DNA of 64,000 nucleotides from Ophiostoma sp. CBS 140.51 (lineage: Eukaryota; Ascomycota; Sordariomycetes; Ophiostomatales; Ophiostomataceae): NCBI GenBank assembly GCA_029298735.1, contig JANSLP010000108.1, forward strand, positions 28,995-92,994, in the 5' to 3' direction. The notes beneath the pieces are model-generated. The model did not search any database and was not told the origin of the DNA. It was given only the letters and a program-made list of their open reading frames with translations. Below are positions 35,337-47,531 of the stretch, in pieces (within the stretch, counting starts at the first letter, position 1; each line of letters begins with the position of its first letter). The translations under genes and the position numbers were made by a program.

Positions 35337-35773
35337 CTGACAAAGTACTGGTGGGCTGAAGTAAAAAAAAGGGTAAACGAAAAGATCGAAAAAATGACTG
35401 TGGTCGAATTGCTGCTCAACGTCACAGCCTTGGGAAAGAGCGATGAAGTCGTTGGTGAGAGTGTGAAAAAGTGAACAAGGCCTGCGATCTGATTGGCTGG
35501 AGCTCGTCTGGGAAGGTGCGGCCTTGCAACTTTTTTGAACTGATTTGCGCCGCCATCCCGCACCTTCTAGTTTTACAGCAGTGTGGTGCCTACCCCACGC
35601 AGAGCCTAAATCCCAACCTCACACCAAAGTCGACGTCAACGTTTAACTTCAATACACATTCTCAACCTCTTTTCTCAACCTCTTCTTATCAATATCGCTC
35701 CCTCCAAAATCAATCAGAATTACTCTTCACATCTACCTTGAGTCATCTCACACACCACCCCAATCGCCTCACA
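35337..35773. promoter_or_regulatory. 437 bp bidirectional promoter region of ELP2 and URM1
   Basis: The start codons lie 437 bases apart on opposite strands. A CCAAT box in reverse orientation (GATTGG, 35491-35496) sits near the middle. The URM1 side (35640-35770) is a pyrimidine/A-rich leader. No other coding frame is plausible. Confidence 0.6.
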
Positions 35774-36162
35774 ATGTCGGCCTCTGCCGGCGAGACGATT
35801 CCCATCGTCGTCGAGTTTTCGTGAGTCCTCCTCCCGTCTTTCTTTCGTTTGAATCCACATATCTAACGACATACAGGGGCGGCCTTGAAATACTCTTTGC
35901 CGACCAGAAGAAGCTGGAAGTCCAGCTGCCCGCTCAGGACAGCAAGGGCCAGCCGGCCACCGTCGGCTTCTTGATCTCTCACCTCTGCGCGACCGCCATG
36001 ACCGACGGACGCAAAGATCTCTTTGTCCTGGAAGAAGACCACCTGCGGCCCGGCATCCTCGTGCTCATCAACGATGCCGACTGGGAGCTCGAGGGTGAAG
36101 AAGCTTACGAGGTCCAGCGCGGCGACAACATTCTGTTCGTGTCGACGCTGCACGGCGGCTAA
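35774..36162 (+). CDS. urm1: Ubiquitin-related modifier Urm1
   Basis: Two exons, 35774-35820 and 35877-36162, give 110 aa; the intron (GTGAGT, ending CATACAG) splits a Ser codon. The protein begins with a short Ser/Ala-rich leader, then IPIVVEFSGGLEILFADQKK, and ends LHGG. The C-terminal Gly-Gly is what the E1-like Uba4 activates and converts to thiocarboxylate. Urm1 donates sulfur for s2U at wobble U34 with the Ncs2/Ncs6 thiolase, and can also be attached to proteins (urmylation). Length is normal for the family (about 100 residues). The stop directly follows the diglycine, so no processing is needed. It is divergent from ELP2. Confidence 0.95.
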
Positions 36163-38528
36163 GTGGATGTCGATCTAAGAACGAGATATCTACAACAATT
36201 TTAGCAAGCTGCGACGACTGAGGCAGGCCGCACTGTCGGCGGATGCCAAACATTATGCCGCGCATGCCTTTTTTAACATATCCAAAGGTACCTGGCCGGA
36301 TCACGTCCGGTGCTGGACGCGGTGAGCTCAAGGAGGCAACCCCAAGTCAAGCTGTTCGACGCACTGTAATTTCTCACAGGTGATCAAGCCCAAGGCCAAA
36401 GGGAGCACGCTCAAAAACTGTCAGGAGACGGAAGCATAAATCCTTTAGTAGACGGCGGAAGATATTTATGTCTTCTAGCAACTTTCAAACGAACCACATT
36501 GTGGAGAGACTTGACCGGCCATCTTAGTCATTATCGAAAAAAAGAAGAGGAGCGAGACCAGACATATACCAGAGCTGCACTGTTCTAGCAACAGTGCAGA
36601 GTTTCATATACCCAGGATTGCATATCAGGAGCATTATATACAATGAATATTCCTGTTTAGTACAATGACATATTTAAGACGCAAATTGAGCACAGCATAT
36701 TGTCTCTGCTTTGATTTTTCCAGTCTTCTCGTACCCATGGCTGACTGGATCTTGGATACTCGTTGTGCCGCTTCCTTTCTTACATCTCATCCGCGCGTTT
36801 ACCATTCTCGGCAAACGAGACCCTAGCGGGCAATATGTGTATTGTTTGGGGCAGGCAGGGGAGATCCGATAACAGATTGTTGGGATTGCATGGGAGCGCG
36901 TCGGGATGAAAGACGGCATCAGCGTGGGGGCCATTGTGTGTAGTCTGATGAAGATGTTCAACAACAGGCAACACAAAAACGGTGAAGAACCTAGACGTAT
37001 TGGGGCGGGTGCATGGCGCACATGGCGTCGACTGCATGACACATATGTTGTGCACCACACACGCCGCCGTTGGCGTCGACGTCGGTCCTTTTTCATTGTT
37101 TAGTTTACGTATTGTTGTGTTTGTCTGTTGGATTCTTCCGTCGACGCCGGCATCAACATTGGGCCTCACCTCTGTTTGTCCGTCTTCCTTCATATGATGC
37201 ACCTCTCTTGTTGAGATGCACTGCAGCTGAGAATCACACCGCCACTGCTTTTTCTGCCTTTCAGACTGGCTTTCTTGACAGAGATCCTCTCTCGATGCAA
37301 CGGTACTTTTCTGTGTGGCGTCTGCAGGTGTCTTCGTCGCCGTCGTATTGTATTTTCAGTGTCCTCTCTTTCTGTTCTCACTGGCCCGTTTGTCGACATT
37401 TTCTACTGCGTTTCAAGAGACGACAGGTTGCAACGACGCCATGCTACCCTGGGTCCGTGTCTTTGTGATTGCGAGCAGTTGGGAGATATGTTAGGCTTAC
37501 AACCAAGAGCTTTCTTCAGCACAGTCAGAGATCGGGATGGATGCCGTGTTCTATTGTCTTTCTTTTTACCATTTTATTCTCCTTTTCATCTTCCTATTTT
37601 CCTTTCCTCCTTGTGGCCCCTCACCCCGGCCCGTGGCGATCCCGGGCTGGCATCCGGCAGCCGGCTGCATGTGTGATGATTCGCTGCAACCCTTTCTCTT
37701 TTAAGTTTTGCCCTTGTATCGCCTTTGCCGGCTCCCCATTTTCATGTCTATTTCCTTCTTGTTAGAACCCACTTATGCAAGTTCCGGCCAGTCGCGACCA
37801 AGACCAGACTTTGTTGTGTTGTCAACTTCGGTGATCCCTGGTGATTCTTGGTGATCCCTGGCCGGCTGGAATGGCTGCATCTATCAGATCTCATATTTAT
37901 TTTACGCTGAAGAAAACACCGCCGACTAATACTGATACGAGTACGACATGCACGTGTGATTAGAATGAGGACGATGTAGAATCAAATGTAAGTTGATTGA
38001 GTGGATTGTAAATATCAAATGAGTATTGCGAGTATCAATTATGGATAAAATGACAAAGCTGCAGAACAAAAATCAAAAAACAAAAACAGAAAACAAAAAA
38101 CCGCTCAAGTAGACTCCTTATTCCCGCCTCTCCTTCTTTGCCACCTCCTTTTCTCGCTTTCCCGCCCCCTTTCCATTTGTTTACCCAAAGTCCCCGCAGC
38201 CCATGATATCGTAGTTTCCTTCCTAAAAATCAAAATGCCAACTTTCTGTTCCAAAAATAATCCCTTCCCAAATGTCTTTTTCCAAAGTTGCTTTCGCTGT
38301 AATGTTTTTTGAATGTAAATGTGTGCCAACCAGAAGATTGCACCAACAAAACAAAACAGATGAAAATCAAATTACCAACAGCGCAGAAAACAGAACAGTA
38401 GTATATCGTACACAAAAATCAAAACAAACAGGGTAAAAATCAAAGCAATGAGATGATATCAGAAAATCAAAACAAGATCGGCCGTAAACGTTCGTAGTCC
38501 TCTTTCACCACACCACACCTCTTCTTTC
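36163..38528. other. 2.4 kb intergenic between URM1 and the zinc-finger gene
   Basis: No gene is recognised. Minus-strand frames of 140 codons at 36674-37202 overlap each other and resemble nothing. 37900-38450 is A-rich on the plus strand and probably holds the 3' untranslated region of the zinc-finger gene. Confidence 0.5.
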
Positions 38529-40574
38529 TCAGTACACACCATTGTAGTGGTGAGGGTGCTGCTGCATGTGGTGCTGCTGCTGGTGTTGCTGATGCTGCTG
38601 AGGCTGCTGAGGCTGCATGCCGTAGGCGTTGGGCGGCGGAGGAGGCAGAGACGGCGCGTGGTGTTGCTGCTGCTGCTGGTACGGGTTTGTCGACTTGTTC
38701 GTCGGCGGCGGGAGCGGCTGCTGCTGGTACATGCTGTAGGCATTGGGTGCGGGCTGCTGCTGGTGATGGTGCTGCGCTTGGTGAGAGTGTTGCTGCTGAT
38801 GGTGGTTCACCATGCCGTCCATGTTGTAGCCACTCACAACGGGAGGAGCGAGATGCTGCTGCTGTTGTTGAGACATCCGTGAACGTCCGTCCATCGAGCT
38901 GTCGTTATCGTCGTCCTCGTCGTCTTCGTCGTCGTCGCCATTGTTGCTGCCCATGCTGCCACCACCGCCGTTGGGTGACCGACGAGCACCGCCGCCAGAA
39001 GCACTACCGGATCCACCAGCATGCACCGGACGCACCCGCCGGTGCTTGCCGCGGCCCTTGATGCCCTTGTTGCTGTTCTTGTAGAGGCCCGCAAAGTAGC
39101 CAAACAGCTCGCGGTCGTCGTCCGTGATAGAAGCCTCGACGGCGGCATCTCCCGCAGCGGCAGCGGCAAACTTGGCCGTCAGCGCCTGGAGGGCACCGAC
39201 GTGGTACTTGTTCTGGTGCGCCTTCATGTTGCCGAGCTGCGTGAACCGCTTGGTGCAGCCGTCCAGGCGGCAATCAAAGGGCTGCAGGCGCAGATGCGTC
39301 TTGTAGTGTGCCTTCAAATTGCCGCGCTGGGCAAAGAACTTGCCGCACTTCTCGCAGCAAAAGGGCCGCTCGCCCGTGTGGCGGCGCTCGTGGGTGCGTA
39401 AGTTGCCGAGCTGGGAGAAGTGGGCACCGCAGCCGTCGTAGCTGCACACATACGGCTTCTCGCCCGTGTGAGAGCGGCGGTGGATGTCGAGGTGCGTCTT
39501 TTGCCAAAAGGTCATATTGCAACCCGGCAGCGTGCAGGGGTACGGCTTCTTGACGGGGACGACGTCGTCGGTGTTGTTGTCGTCGCCGGCACCACTAGGG
39601 TTGGGACTCGCAGAAACGCTGTGCTGACGCTTGATCTGTTGCTGCTGCGTCTGCTGTGGTGAGCCATATCCAGTGAAAGATTGGCTTTGCTGTTGAGATT
39701 GTGCCGCCACCTGGCCGCCGTTTTGGAGTTGCTCGGCTTCGGCAGCCGCCTCGGCCTTGGACTGGATCGTCCGCATCAACAGATCGACCTGCGTCGTAAA
39801 CGTTGGCCGGAACGAGGTGTCGAGAGCGGCGGGGCCCGTGGCCGTAGCCGAAGGGCTGCCGCTGTGGGATGCACCGCCCGAAAGAAGAGGCGAGTTGCGA
39901 GCCGTGACACGTCCCCGGCTTCCCGTGACACCACCAATGTGCGGCGACGATGCCGTGGCCACACTGCTGCCACGCCGCGAGTTGCCGCCAGCCCGCCGTC
40001 TTGGCGAAGCGGCCGTTACTCCTGTTGTCGTGGCTGCCGGGGGAATTGGCTGCTGCTGGTACGGCGAAGTGGCCATGGGTATCGCTTGCGGAGGTGGTGG
40101 TGGTGGTAACGGTGCTGCGGCTTGCTGGGCACTGGGCATCGTCATGGGCATGGTGGGGAGACTGGAGACGGCCGAGAGACCGACCGGCCCTGTCCCGTAA
40201 ATGTTGCTCATGAGATGCTGCTGGTGCTGTTGCTGGCGGTGGTCCTGGTGTTGCTGATGGTGATGCTGCTGCTGCTGCTGGTGATGAGCAGCTGTCCGGG
40301 TATCATACGACATGACGGGTTGCGTGGTGTCCATAAACGCATACTGCTGCTGCTGGTGACTTTGCTGATGGTGACTCTGATGCTGGTGATGCTGAGGCGC
40401 CTGCTGGGTCCAGCGAGCCCAGTGCGGCGGGTCTGGTGGTTGCGCGGCGAGGGCCAGTTTGCCGGTGTTGGTGCTCGGTGGGTGGACCGAGCGAGGGGCA
40501 GAAAAGCCGGGTTGCTGTTGATAAGAAGTGTTCGAAGTAGAAGACGTCGACGGCGCAGACGTGGTGTTCACCAC
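38529..40574 (-). CDS. C2H2 zinc-finger transcription factor, AZF1-like; 5' end unresolved
   Basis: The frame from 40574 to 38529 encodes 681 aa. Four tandem C2H2 fingers lie at about residues 344-457: finger 1 around GCNMTFWQKTHLDIH, finger 2 FSQLGNLRTHERRH, finger 3 FFAQRGNLKAHYKTH, and finger 4 FTQLGNMKAHQNKYH. Two fingers are joined by the TGEKP and TGERP linkers. This finger order resembles fungal AZF1-type factors. The flanks are long Q-, H- and N-rich activation-type sequences, with Asp-rich and Ser/Gly-rich stretches after the fingers. The first in-frame ATG is at 40334. Upstream of it the frame is open to a stop at 40650-40652 and includes the motif PPDPPHWARWTQ, which looks coding. 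It contains no ATG, so initiation is either at 40334, at a near-cognate codon, or from an unseen upstream exon through the acceptor near 40515. Its DNA target and pathway are not deducible here. Confidence 0.8.
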   Translation of the reverse strand: MVNTTSAPSTSSTSNTSYQQQPGFSAPRSVHPPSTNTGKLALAAQPPDPPHWARWTQQAPQHHQHQSHHQQSHQQQQYAFMDTTQPVMSYDTRTAAHHQQQQQHHHQQHQDHRQQQHQQHLMSNIYGTGPVGLSAVSSLPTMPMTMPSAQQAAAPLPPPPPPQAIPMATSPYQQQPIPPAATTTGVTAASPRRRAGGNSRRGSSVATASSPHIGGVTGSRGRVTARNSPLLSGGASHSGSPSATATGPAALDTSFRPTFTTQVDLLMRTIQSKAEAAAEAEQLQNGGQVAAQSQQQSQSFTGYGSPQQTQQQQIKRQHSVSASPNPSGAGDDNNTDDVVPVKKPYPCTLPGCNMTFWQKTHLDIHRRSHTGEKPYVCSYDGCGAHFSQLGNLRTHERRHTGERPFCCEKCGKFFAQRGNLKAHYKTHLRLQPFDCRLDGCTKRFTQLGNMKAHQNKYHVGALQALTAKFAAAAAGDAAVEASITDDDRELFGYFAGLYKNSNKGIKGRGKHRRVRPVHAGGSGSASGGGARRSPNGGGGSMGSNNGDDDEDDEDDDNDSSMDGRSRMSQQQQQHLAPPVVSGYNMDGMVNHHQQQHSHQAQHHHQQQPAPNAYSMYQQQPLPPPTNKSTNPYQQQQQHHAPSLPPPPPNAYGMQPQQPQQHQQHQQQHHMQQHPHHYNGVY

Positions 40575-41327
40575 GTTGAAAGCGAAGGGATCCAGCGGAT
40601 GGATGGTAAAGAGAAAAGTGGTTAGAGAGAGAGAAGAAGTAGCAGAGAGTCAATATATGAGAGCCAAGATTCAAGATTGGCTGTCTCGTCGTGTTTGTCT
40701 CTTGTCTCTTGTCTTGTCTGACTTGTTGGTGGGTGGAAGAAGGAACAAGTTGAAGAAAGAAGGATAGACAAGAAGAAGAATAAGAAGAGATACAAGTATG
40801 GAGAGGGTATGAAGAATAAAGAATAAGAAAGTCGTCGAGGAAAAGAAGAAGAACGAAAATGAGAAAAGAAGGTCGATCAGTCAAGAGGGGCGGGACAGAC
40901 GGGGTCTATGTATGATATACACGAGGGAGAAGGGAATGAGAATGGCAATAAATGGCAATGATGTGCAATAGTGTCGATGGAGGTCAAGGTGGTCGTGGTG
41001 AGGCGTATTGTCTGAGTCTGGGATGGACGTGGGAGAGAAGGCGTGAAGAATAAAACAATCAGAAAAAGAAAAGAATAAAAGAAACAAATAAAAAAGAAAA
41101 GAAGCTGGTCGAGTGTGCTGGTCGAGTATTATCACAGGGACGTTGAGACAGAACAACAAAACGAGGGCGGCGGGGCGGGGACAAAAAAAGAAGGAGGATG
41201 AAGGAGACAAGGAGTCAAAGTTAGTAGGAGTCGAAGAACCTTGAAGGCGTGCAGCAGTGCAGCAGTGCGGCAAACGGAGTACTCCCGGGAGCAGGTACAA
41301 ATCTAGGCCAAGCCTTTTGTTTCTTTT
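40343..41327 (-). promoter_or_regulatory. ATG-free pyrimidine-rich leader of the zinc-finger gene
   Basis: On the minus strand there is no ATG between 41327 and 40343, apart from the ones at the ends of the interval. The strand is strongly pyrimidine-rich (CTTCTT, CTCTCT). This fits a long 5' untranslated region scanned by ribosomes, though base composition alone would reduce ATG frequency. Confidence 0.5.
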
Positions 41328-41330
41328 CAT

Positions 41331-44300
41331 TTCTTGGAGTACTAAGTATTTCTTTTGGCAAGACCCTCGAGTCCTGGCTTTTGGACCGGGTCGAGGATCA
41401 CGGAAAGGGCTGTTAAGGCTATGTTTAGGTAGGTTGACCAGTGGGGAGGGGGGGTATGGTTGAGAATATGGCTGCGGGAATGAACAAGACAGTGGAGAGA
41501 AAGGAAGAAGAAAGAAATAACAACTGAGAGAGAGGAAAGAAAACAGAGAAAACGAGTGTGGGTGGAGGGTGTGGTAGAGGGTGGGGGAGTGTCAAGGGCC
41601 TTCAAGAGGGGGTGTCTCTTTCTGTCTCTCAACACCCAGGGGGTACATTCAGCCTCACCACCCTTCACCCTCGACCACCCTCCTCCAGTCCCCCTCGACG
41701 GCACACACAGATGGATCTTGCGAGAACCAATCGCCTGGGAACGGCTGGAGGACCATGCTGTTCCCGCTGGCGATCTTGGTTGAGTGGGAGGAGTCCAGTC
41801 TACTGTGGTACGGTCTCCAGTCTTTGAGTCGATGGACTTTAGTCGATGGACTCCATTCTTTGGATTGAATGCTCAGATAGTCTCCATCAACCTCGGTGTC
41901 CAGCAGTCGAGCACGCTGTTGCACGTTGCATACACGCCCTCTTCATCCCTGTGAGCTGAAGAAGAGAGGAGACCAAGAAGAAAGAAAAAGGGTCTAGTGA
42001 GGACAAGAGACTCAAAGCTCCCCGGTGCTGTAGACAGCTACAGATTGACTCGACAAAGCAGCTGGCGGCGTCTGCAAGCCATGGCTCAAATCTCTTCAGG
42101 AAAATGAAGAATTGAAGACTGACTGAATCAACACAAATCCTATCTCTTTTCCCAGATCAATATTATCTCGCACCAAACCCACCACCAACTTCATAAATCC
42201 ACCTCCTATCCATACGTAAACCCACATATCCGCAGTCCCACTCCACGGGACCGACTGACACGAAAAAGCTACGAAAACCGAGAAAATCTACGAAAGAGCG
42301 CCCAAGCTTGCTGGGCTGCGCTACGACCAAATGCAGCAAAAAGCGTGAATAAAGTGTGACGAAGCGTGGGAAAGAGTCGCAAAATGTTGGTAAAGGATGG
42401 TAGAGAATAGAAGAGGGTGTTAATATGCCGCTGGGCACGTCCTCTGCAGGTACTCTTTATTTCGTAGTCTTATTTCGTACTCTTTCTTTCTCTTTATTGC
42501 CCGGGGTCAAGCCGACCATTGAATGAAGTCACTCTCCTCTGTCAATCTTTGACTGCCATGTATTTACTTACCTTGACATCTTTTCCTCTTTATTCAACTT
42601 CTGGCAATCCTCCTGCCGCTCACTTCCTGTCCCAGCATCTGCCCAATCTGACACGACCAGGGTTGATGAAGGAGGGCCAGGTTGCTTGGTGCCACTTAAC
42701 TTCACGCTTGAACTGCACGCTTGATTGCCTTGGTGCCCCCCCCTTCGATTCGATAGTGTCCCCGGCGAAGAAACGCGCCGGCGGGAGTGCAAATCGTCAA
42801 AGTAGTGAAAGTCGAGGAAGGCACCAAAAGACAGCAAAGGCCACCAAAGGTAGTTGGTCACAGGTGGCCCACTAACTGTTAAACTTGACCTATTCCTTAG
42901 CCAAGGCAATAAACCCCCACCCGGCCAAAGTTGGCAATGGAAATAAACATTGATGTGACGAAGAGTTGTCAAGTAGTGCCGTCTTGAAAGTGAGGCAAGA
43001 CGAGGCGAAAAGAGGCGAGATCATGATGAGAGATCGTAGCATCGAAAGCATGGCAGATAAACAATTCACAGATAAACTAAAGAAAGAATGTCGATGGACC
43101 GATGGACCGAACGTCCACGATACAAACTATCGACACAAGTGCAGACGTCAAAACGGCCGGAGGATGGGCAGTGGTGCAATCTCTTTTGTCCCTCTTCACT
43201 CAATTTACTCACCTTCTCTCTTTTTATTCTCTCTCATTCACTCGCCTTGGCCGCAAGCTGCCGGCTCCTAAGTTGTCCTCGGCGCGCGCGAGGCCCAGAT
43301 AGGTAGAGAGCCGTCGATTTTGGTCGATTTTGGGACGATTAGAGGTATCCGTGCACTTGTCCTAGTTTTGAGCCTTTTGACTACTTGACAACTCGGCCTC
43401 CATATTCCGACTGCTTTGTATGTGTACTCTCCATATCCGACTGCTCATCTCAACGTGCAGACACTATGTGAGACATTTTGGAGCAGGCGCAACCTGTGAC
43501 AATTTCTTCCATCTGCCCTTTCTTTACCCTCGGATAGCTCAAACTGTGTTGAGGGCGCAACCTGTATTTTTTGCTCGAGTTTTCATTTGTTTCCTTTCCA
43601 ACACAGTCGTCTCGCGTTTCCATTTTTCAACTCTTCTTTCCTCGCTTTTCCCTCTTTTAATGGGTCCTCTCCTCGAGCTCCTCTCTTCCCATGACCCGTC
43701 CCCCCCCCCTCTCTCCCATCATCCATTATCCCAGAGTGCCATTCAAGCTAGGCCACGCCGGGCTCGATTGATGGCCCATTGGAACTCTCTCAATCCTTGT
43801 CCATCCTTGTCCATCGTGGCCCATCTTTGCCTTTCTGGTGCTGGACAGGCCACAAAGAGAAGAAGAGGGCCAGGCGGAAGACGCGGACGCTTCCGACCCT
43901 AGGACAGCCCAGAAGACCAGGCGAGTCCCAAGAGCAAAAAAAGACTGCCCAAGAACATTACAGGGGGTGTTGAGAAAGACACGAAAAAGACAGGGGCTCC
44001 CCTCAGCTGCAATTGCCAATACTGAGGACTGAGTAGCTGGCCCATTTTACCAGCTCCTGACCCAACGATTTACCCCTGGACTCCATCCCACGGAGACAAA
44101 ATCAGCGGCATATGCGTGCAGTGCAATGCAGCGCAGTGCAGAGTGCAGCTTCTTTTCTTCTGACGGAGTATGGCACGCATGCATATGCATAGCCGGTAAT
44201 GAGATTCTTGGTAAGAGTGGGTTGAAGAAGAAAGAAGAGAAGGAAGAAGGAAGAAGAGAAGAAGAAGCAATAGCTGAAGAACGACAAAGCACGACGAAGG

Positions 44301-45960
44301 ATGAACCCAGCTCGGTCCCAGAGAGGAAAGAATCCGGGAATACGGAGCAAAACAACACACAGACACACCGACGTAAACACGGATGTTCATGCTCCTCTCA
44401 CGAACGACGAGATGCAAAAAGTGGACAAGATGAAAATCTTTTCAAATAAAAAAGGGGAACGAACACCGACCGTGCGTGCGGCTGGACTCGCCCAGACAAG
44501 ACACCAAGAGATCCTTCCCATGACCCAGTCCGCCCGTAACCAAACCAAAAACTCTCAAGGGTTAGGCCAGGCACAAACCAAAGAGCCAAAATCACAATTC
44601 CCATCCCCAAGCTCCCCAAAATCCCATCATGACCGCCGCAAAAGGAGAAAAGATGCGCCCGTTCCTGGCGCCCAAGACCCACTGTAAAAGAAAACACAGG
44701 CCCAAAAAGACTGCGACACAGGACACTCCACTGGTCGCTGGTTGGTCGCTGGTCGCAAGAGAGGGGAAAGGGGGGAAAACACCGCCAGCGCGAAACCCAG
44801 ACACACTTTTGGGCCAAAAGAAAAGAGGAAATACCACCTCAACCTACAGCGGAAGCTGACCCGTGGCCGTCCCGGGCCCTCTTGCTCCAAGACAAAAACC
44901 AACAAGATGTACTGTCGTCTATTTTGTCTTGGCTTGCAAGAAAAAGGACGAGGAAACGAGGCACACTGTTTTACATTTGTTGGAGTTGTCCAGATAACTA
45001 GATAATTTAGAGTAAAGCACGGGAGTGGGTGGAGATGCTCAGGTACGGAAGGCGAAAAGATGGGAATCGTCGAAACCGAGGGAGATCACAAATAGGAAAG
45101 TGAAAGCGATGGGAATACCTCGATGGGGAGGAAGCAATTACATCAGGAGGAGAAGGAGGAGGAGGAGTAGTCGGGAGTAGTCAAATACGAAGACTCGATG
45201 TGAGCAAACTCCGTCAAAATATGACACGTAAAAATGGACAAGACACGACACGAAAAGGACGCGGAATAGCTGCAAGTACGAGTTCGGCCAACATCGGCTT
45301 GCGTCGTCTCTGCCGTCCATTGCCGCTGTATGCGACAACGAGAAAACTGTGATCATGGATAGCTATTGTCGCAGAGATAATCATCAGGAGAAGATGCACA
45401 TCAAAACCACATCAAAACCACATCAAACCACACTGGCCATTGGACATGGACACCTGCGCGAAATGACGACAAACACGGAGCCGATCAGCACGGCGATGGT
45501 GTCCCAGTATTCCAAAATAATCCTACTCAGTAGAAGCCCATAAAATCCCAGAAACTGGGGGGAAAAAAAGGATGCAGCCAGGCCTCTGTGACTGGAGCCT
45601 AGGTGGTGCTGGGTGCTGGCGCCGATTGTGCCTGGAAAAGAAAAGCATCCCCTGGTCGTTTTTGTGAGTGCAGCTGGCCAGACACAGCCTTCCAAGCCTC
45701 CAAAGGGCCGCCCGCTGGGTTCAGGCCCCCTGTTCAGACAGCAACGCTAGCAGGATGATCACTGACGGGGATGGGATGAGGGAAGAGACGTCAAAGAAAG
45801 AAATCGAAATGGAAATGTAAATAGAGGAAATACTCGTATTACTGAAGTGAATCGACGATGCAGAGAACATGTGAAGAAAATGTGTACTTGTATGCTAAAT
45901 AAAAGAGAGACACATTCCTTGTTCATTTTTATGCGTCTTGGCAGTTCTATACACGTCATG
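41331..45960. other. Gene desert, part 1: mostly purine-rich plus strand
   Basis: No recognisable gene. 43420-43760 is pyrimidine-rich on the plus strand; 43840-45900 is mainly purine-rich, with a GAAGAAGG-type run at 44225-44275. GTGCA units repeat near 44115-44148. CGGAGTA-type motifs occur at 44163 and 44340 and a TACTCAGTAG at 45524. Confidence 0.5.
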
Positions 45961-46140
45961 TGGTTTATCTTGGCTGTCGATACAAACTGAATATATTGAG
46001 TATTTGTTTGATTTAAATAAAGAGATCGAAATCTTTTTATTCGCAAACAATTATTTTGAAAATATAAATATCTTTTACTATTTAAATTAATTTCTTGAAA
46101 ACAATACGACTTGAATAAATTCTTAACAGCCCTACATAGA
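45961..46140. other. AT-rich hinge in the gene desert
   Basis: About 180 bases dominated by A and T (TTTAAATAAAG, AATATAAATATC, TTTAAATTAATTTC). Purine-rich plus-strand sequence lies to the left and pyrimidine-rich plus-strand sequence to the right. It may be a divergent promoter or a terminator; nothing decides between them. Confidence 0.4.
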
Positions 46141-47333
46141 TTAACCGCGTGACCTGTACCTCAGCACGTACTGTACTCAGACAGATCTTGTAATGCGTGA
46201 AGCCGTTTGACGTGCACCCAACGTGATTTAGATCGAGTAGGACGTTGTACGACGGGTTTGTTTCCGGTGAACAGGCATGTGTACTCCGTTCTTGTGGCTC
46301 TTGTGTGTCCGTTCTTGTCTACGCAGATACGACTGGCACGATCTCGGACATTTTCTTCGTTTTTCTGACTCTTGGAGGCTATCTGGCATTCCTTTTTGCA
46401 AGACTACCGCCGAACTACAAGAGGCTACTTTCTTATGTCCTATTGTGGTTCTCCCTTCTTCGCCTGGCTATTTATTGTCCTTGTCTCTTTACTTCCTCGA
46501 AACAACTCCCGCCATCTCCTCGACACGGAAACAATAAAGGGAAGACAAGGAAGAGGAGACAGAAGAAAGCAATGAAAGTGAGTCTCGTCATCCCCTTGGG
46601 CTGATTGGACTGTGGGTTCCGCCATCTTGGACTCTTCTTCCTTGTTACTTAAAGGTAGTTGTTATTTCTGCGTCGTGGTCTTGCATTGGTTTGGCATGGT
46701 CAGGTCTTGGTCCGAATCCTTTGCTGTTGAATCCTTTCTCTCACCGGTTGGTCCCCAGAATCCGCTAAAAACTTCCCCGAGCTTGCTGTCCACGGCGCCA
46801 ATCCAGTTCAGAGAATAAGAATTCTGTATTCCTCCACCCCTGTGTTGCTGGACCGTCGGCCCTCTTTCTCTCGAGATGCTTCCTTTTTTACTTTCTTTTT
46901 ATTGCCTGTCTTCTTGGCTCTTTGTTCAGCCACGACTGTCTGCCGTCTCCGCTTGGAGTCCGCTTGAGGTTCGCTTGGTTACTTCTCTTCATGCAGCCCT
47001 TGCATTTGTGAGTGTTTTGTATTTCTGCAAGCCTGTTTGCTCTTTTGCATTGTGTTCAGGAGGCAGGAGTAATGAGAGGCAGGAGAGGGTGGAAAGTACC
47101 TCCGATGGCAGAAAAGGAGCTGGATGTGAGACATCGTCTAGACCGTCCAGCCACTGTCCTGTGCCCAGTCTGCCCTCTGCCACTTTTCTGTCTTTTGTTG
47201 CCTCTTGTCTCCTGCCTTCCCCTTTCTTAGCTAGAGGAGCCAAGCAAACCCAAACGGTAGACATTTTTCATCTGTCCTATTATGTAAGAACCTACCCCCT
47301 CTTCCCCATTTCGGAGATTTAGATCGAAGTCGA

Positions 47334-47355
47334 AGAGAGAGAGAGAGAGAGAGAG
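47334..47355 (+). repeat. AG dinucleotide microsatellite
   Basis: Eleven uninterrupted AG units. Confidence 0.9.
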
Positions 47356-47503
47356 TTGCAAATACTCCTTGCAGCATGCCTTCAGCTATGTCTCGAATGA
47401 TTTTTATCGAGAGGTTGGCACGATCGCAGCAAGAGACAAAGTTGAACGGCATCGTTGACCGCCTCGTTTCGTCACCGCCTGTTTTCTGTAAGTCAACGAC
47501 GTC

Positions 47504-47531
47504 GTGCATCGTGCATCGTGCATCGTGCGTC
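47504..47531 (+). repeat. GTGCATC tandem repeat
   Basis: Three exact 7-base units followed by one with a single change (GTGCGTC). Confidence 0.85.

Noticed and set aside
36674..37202. Two overlapping 140-codon minus-strand frames
   Set aside because: They overlap each other in different frames and resemble no protein.
46245..46604. 119-codon plus-strand frame with membrane-like segments
   Set aside because: Its hydrophobicity follows from pyrimidine-rich DNA. There is no family resemblance or gene context.
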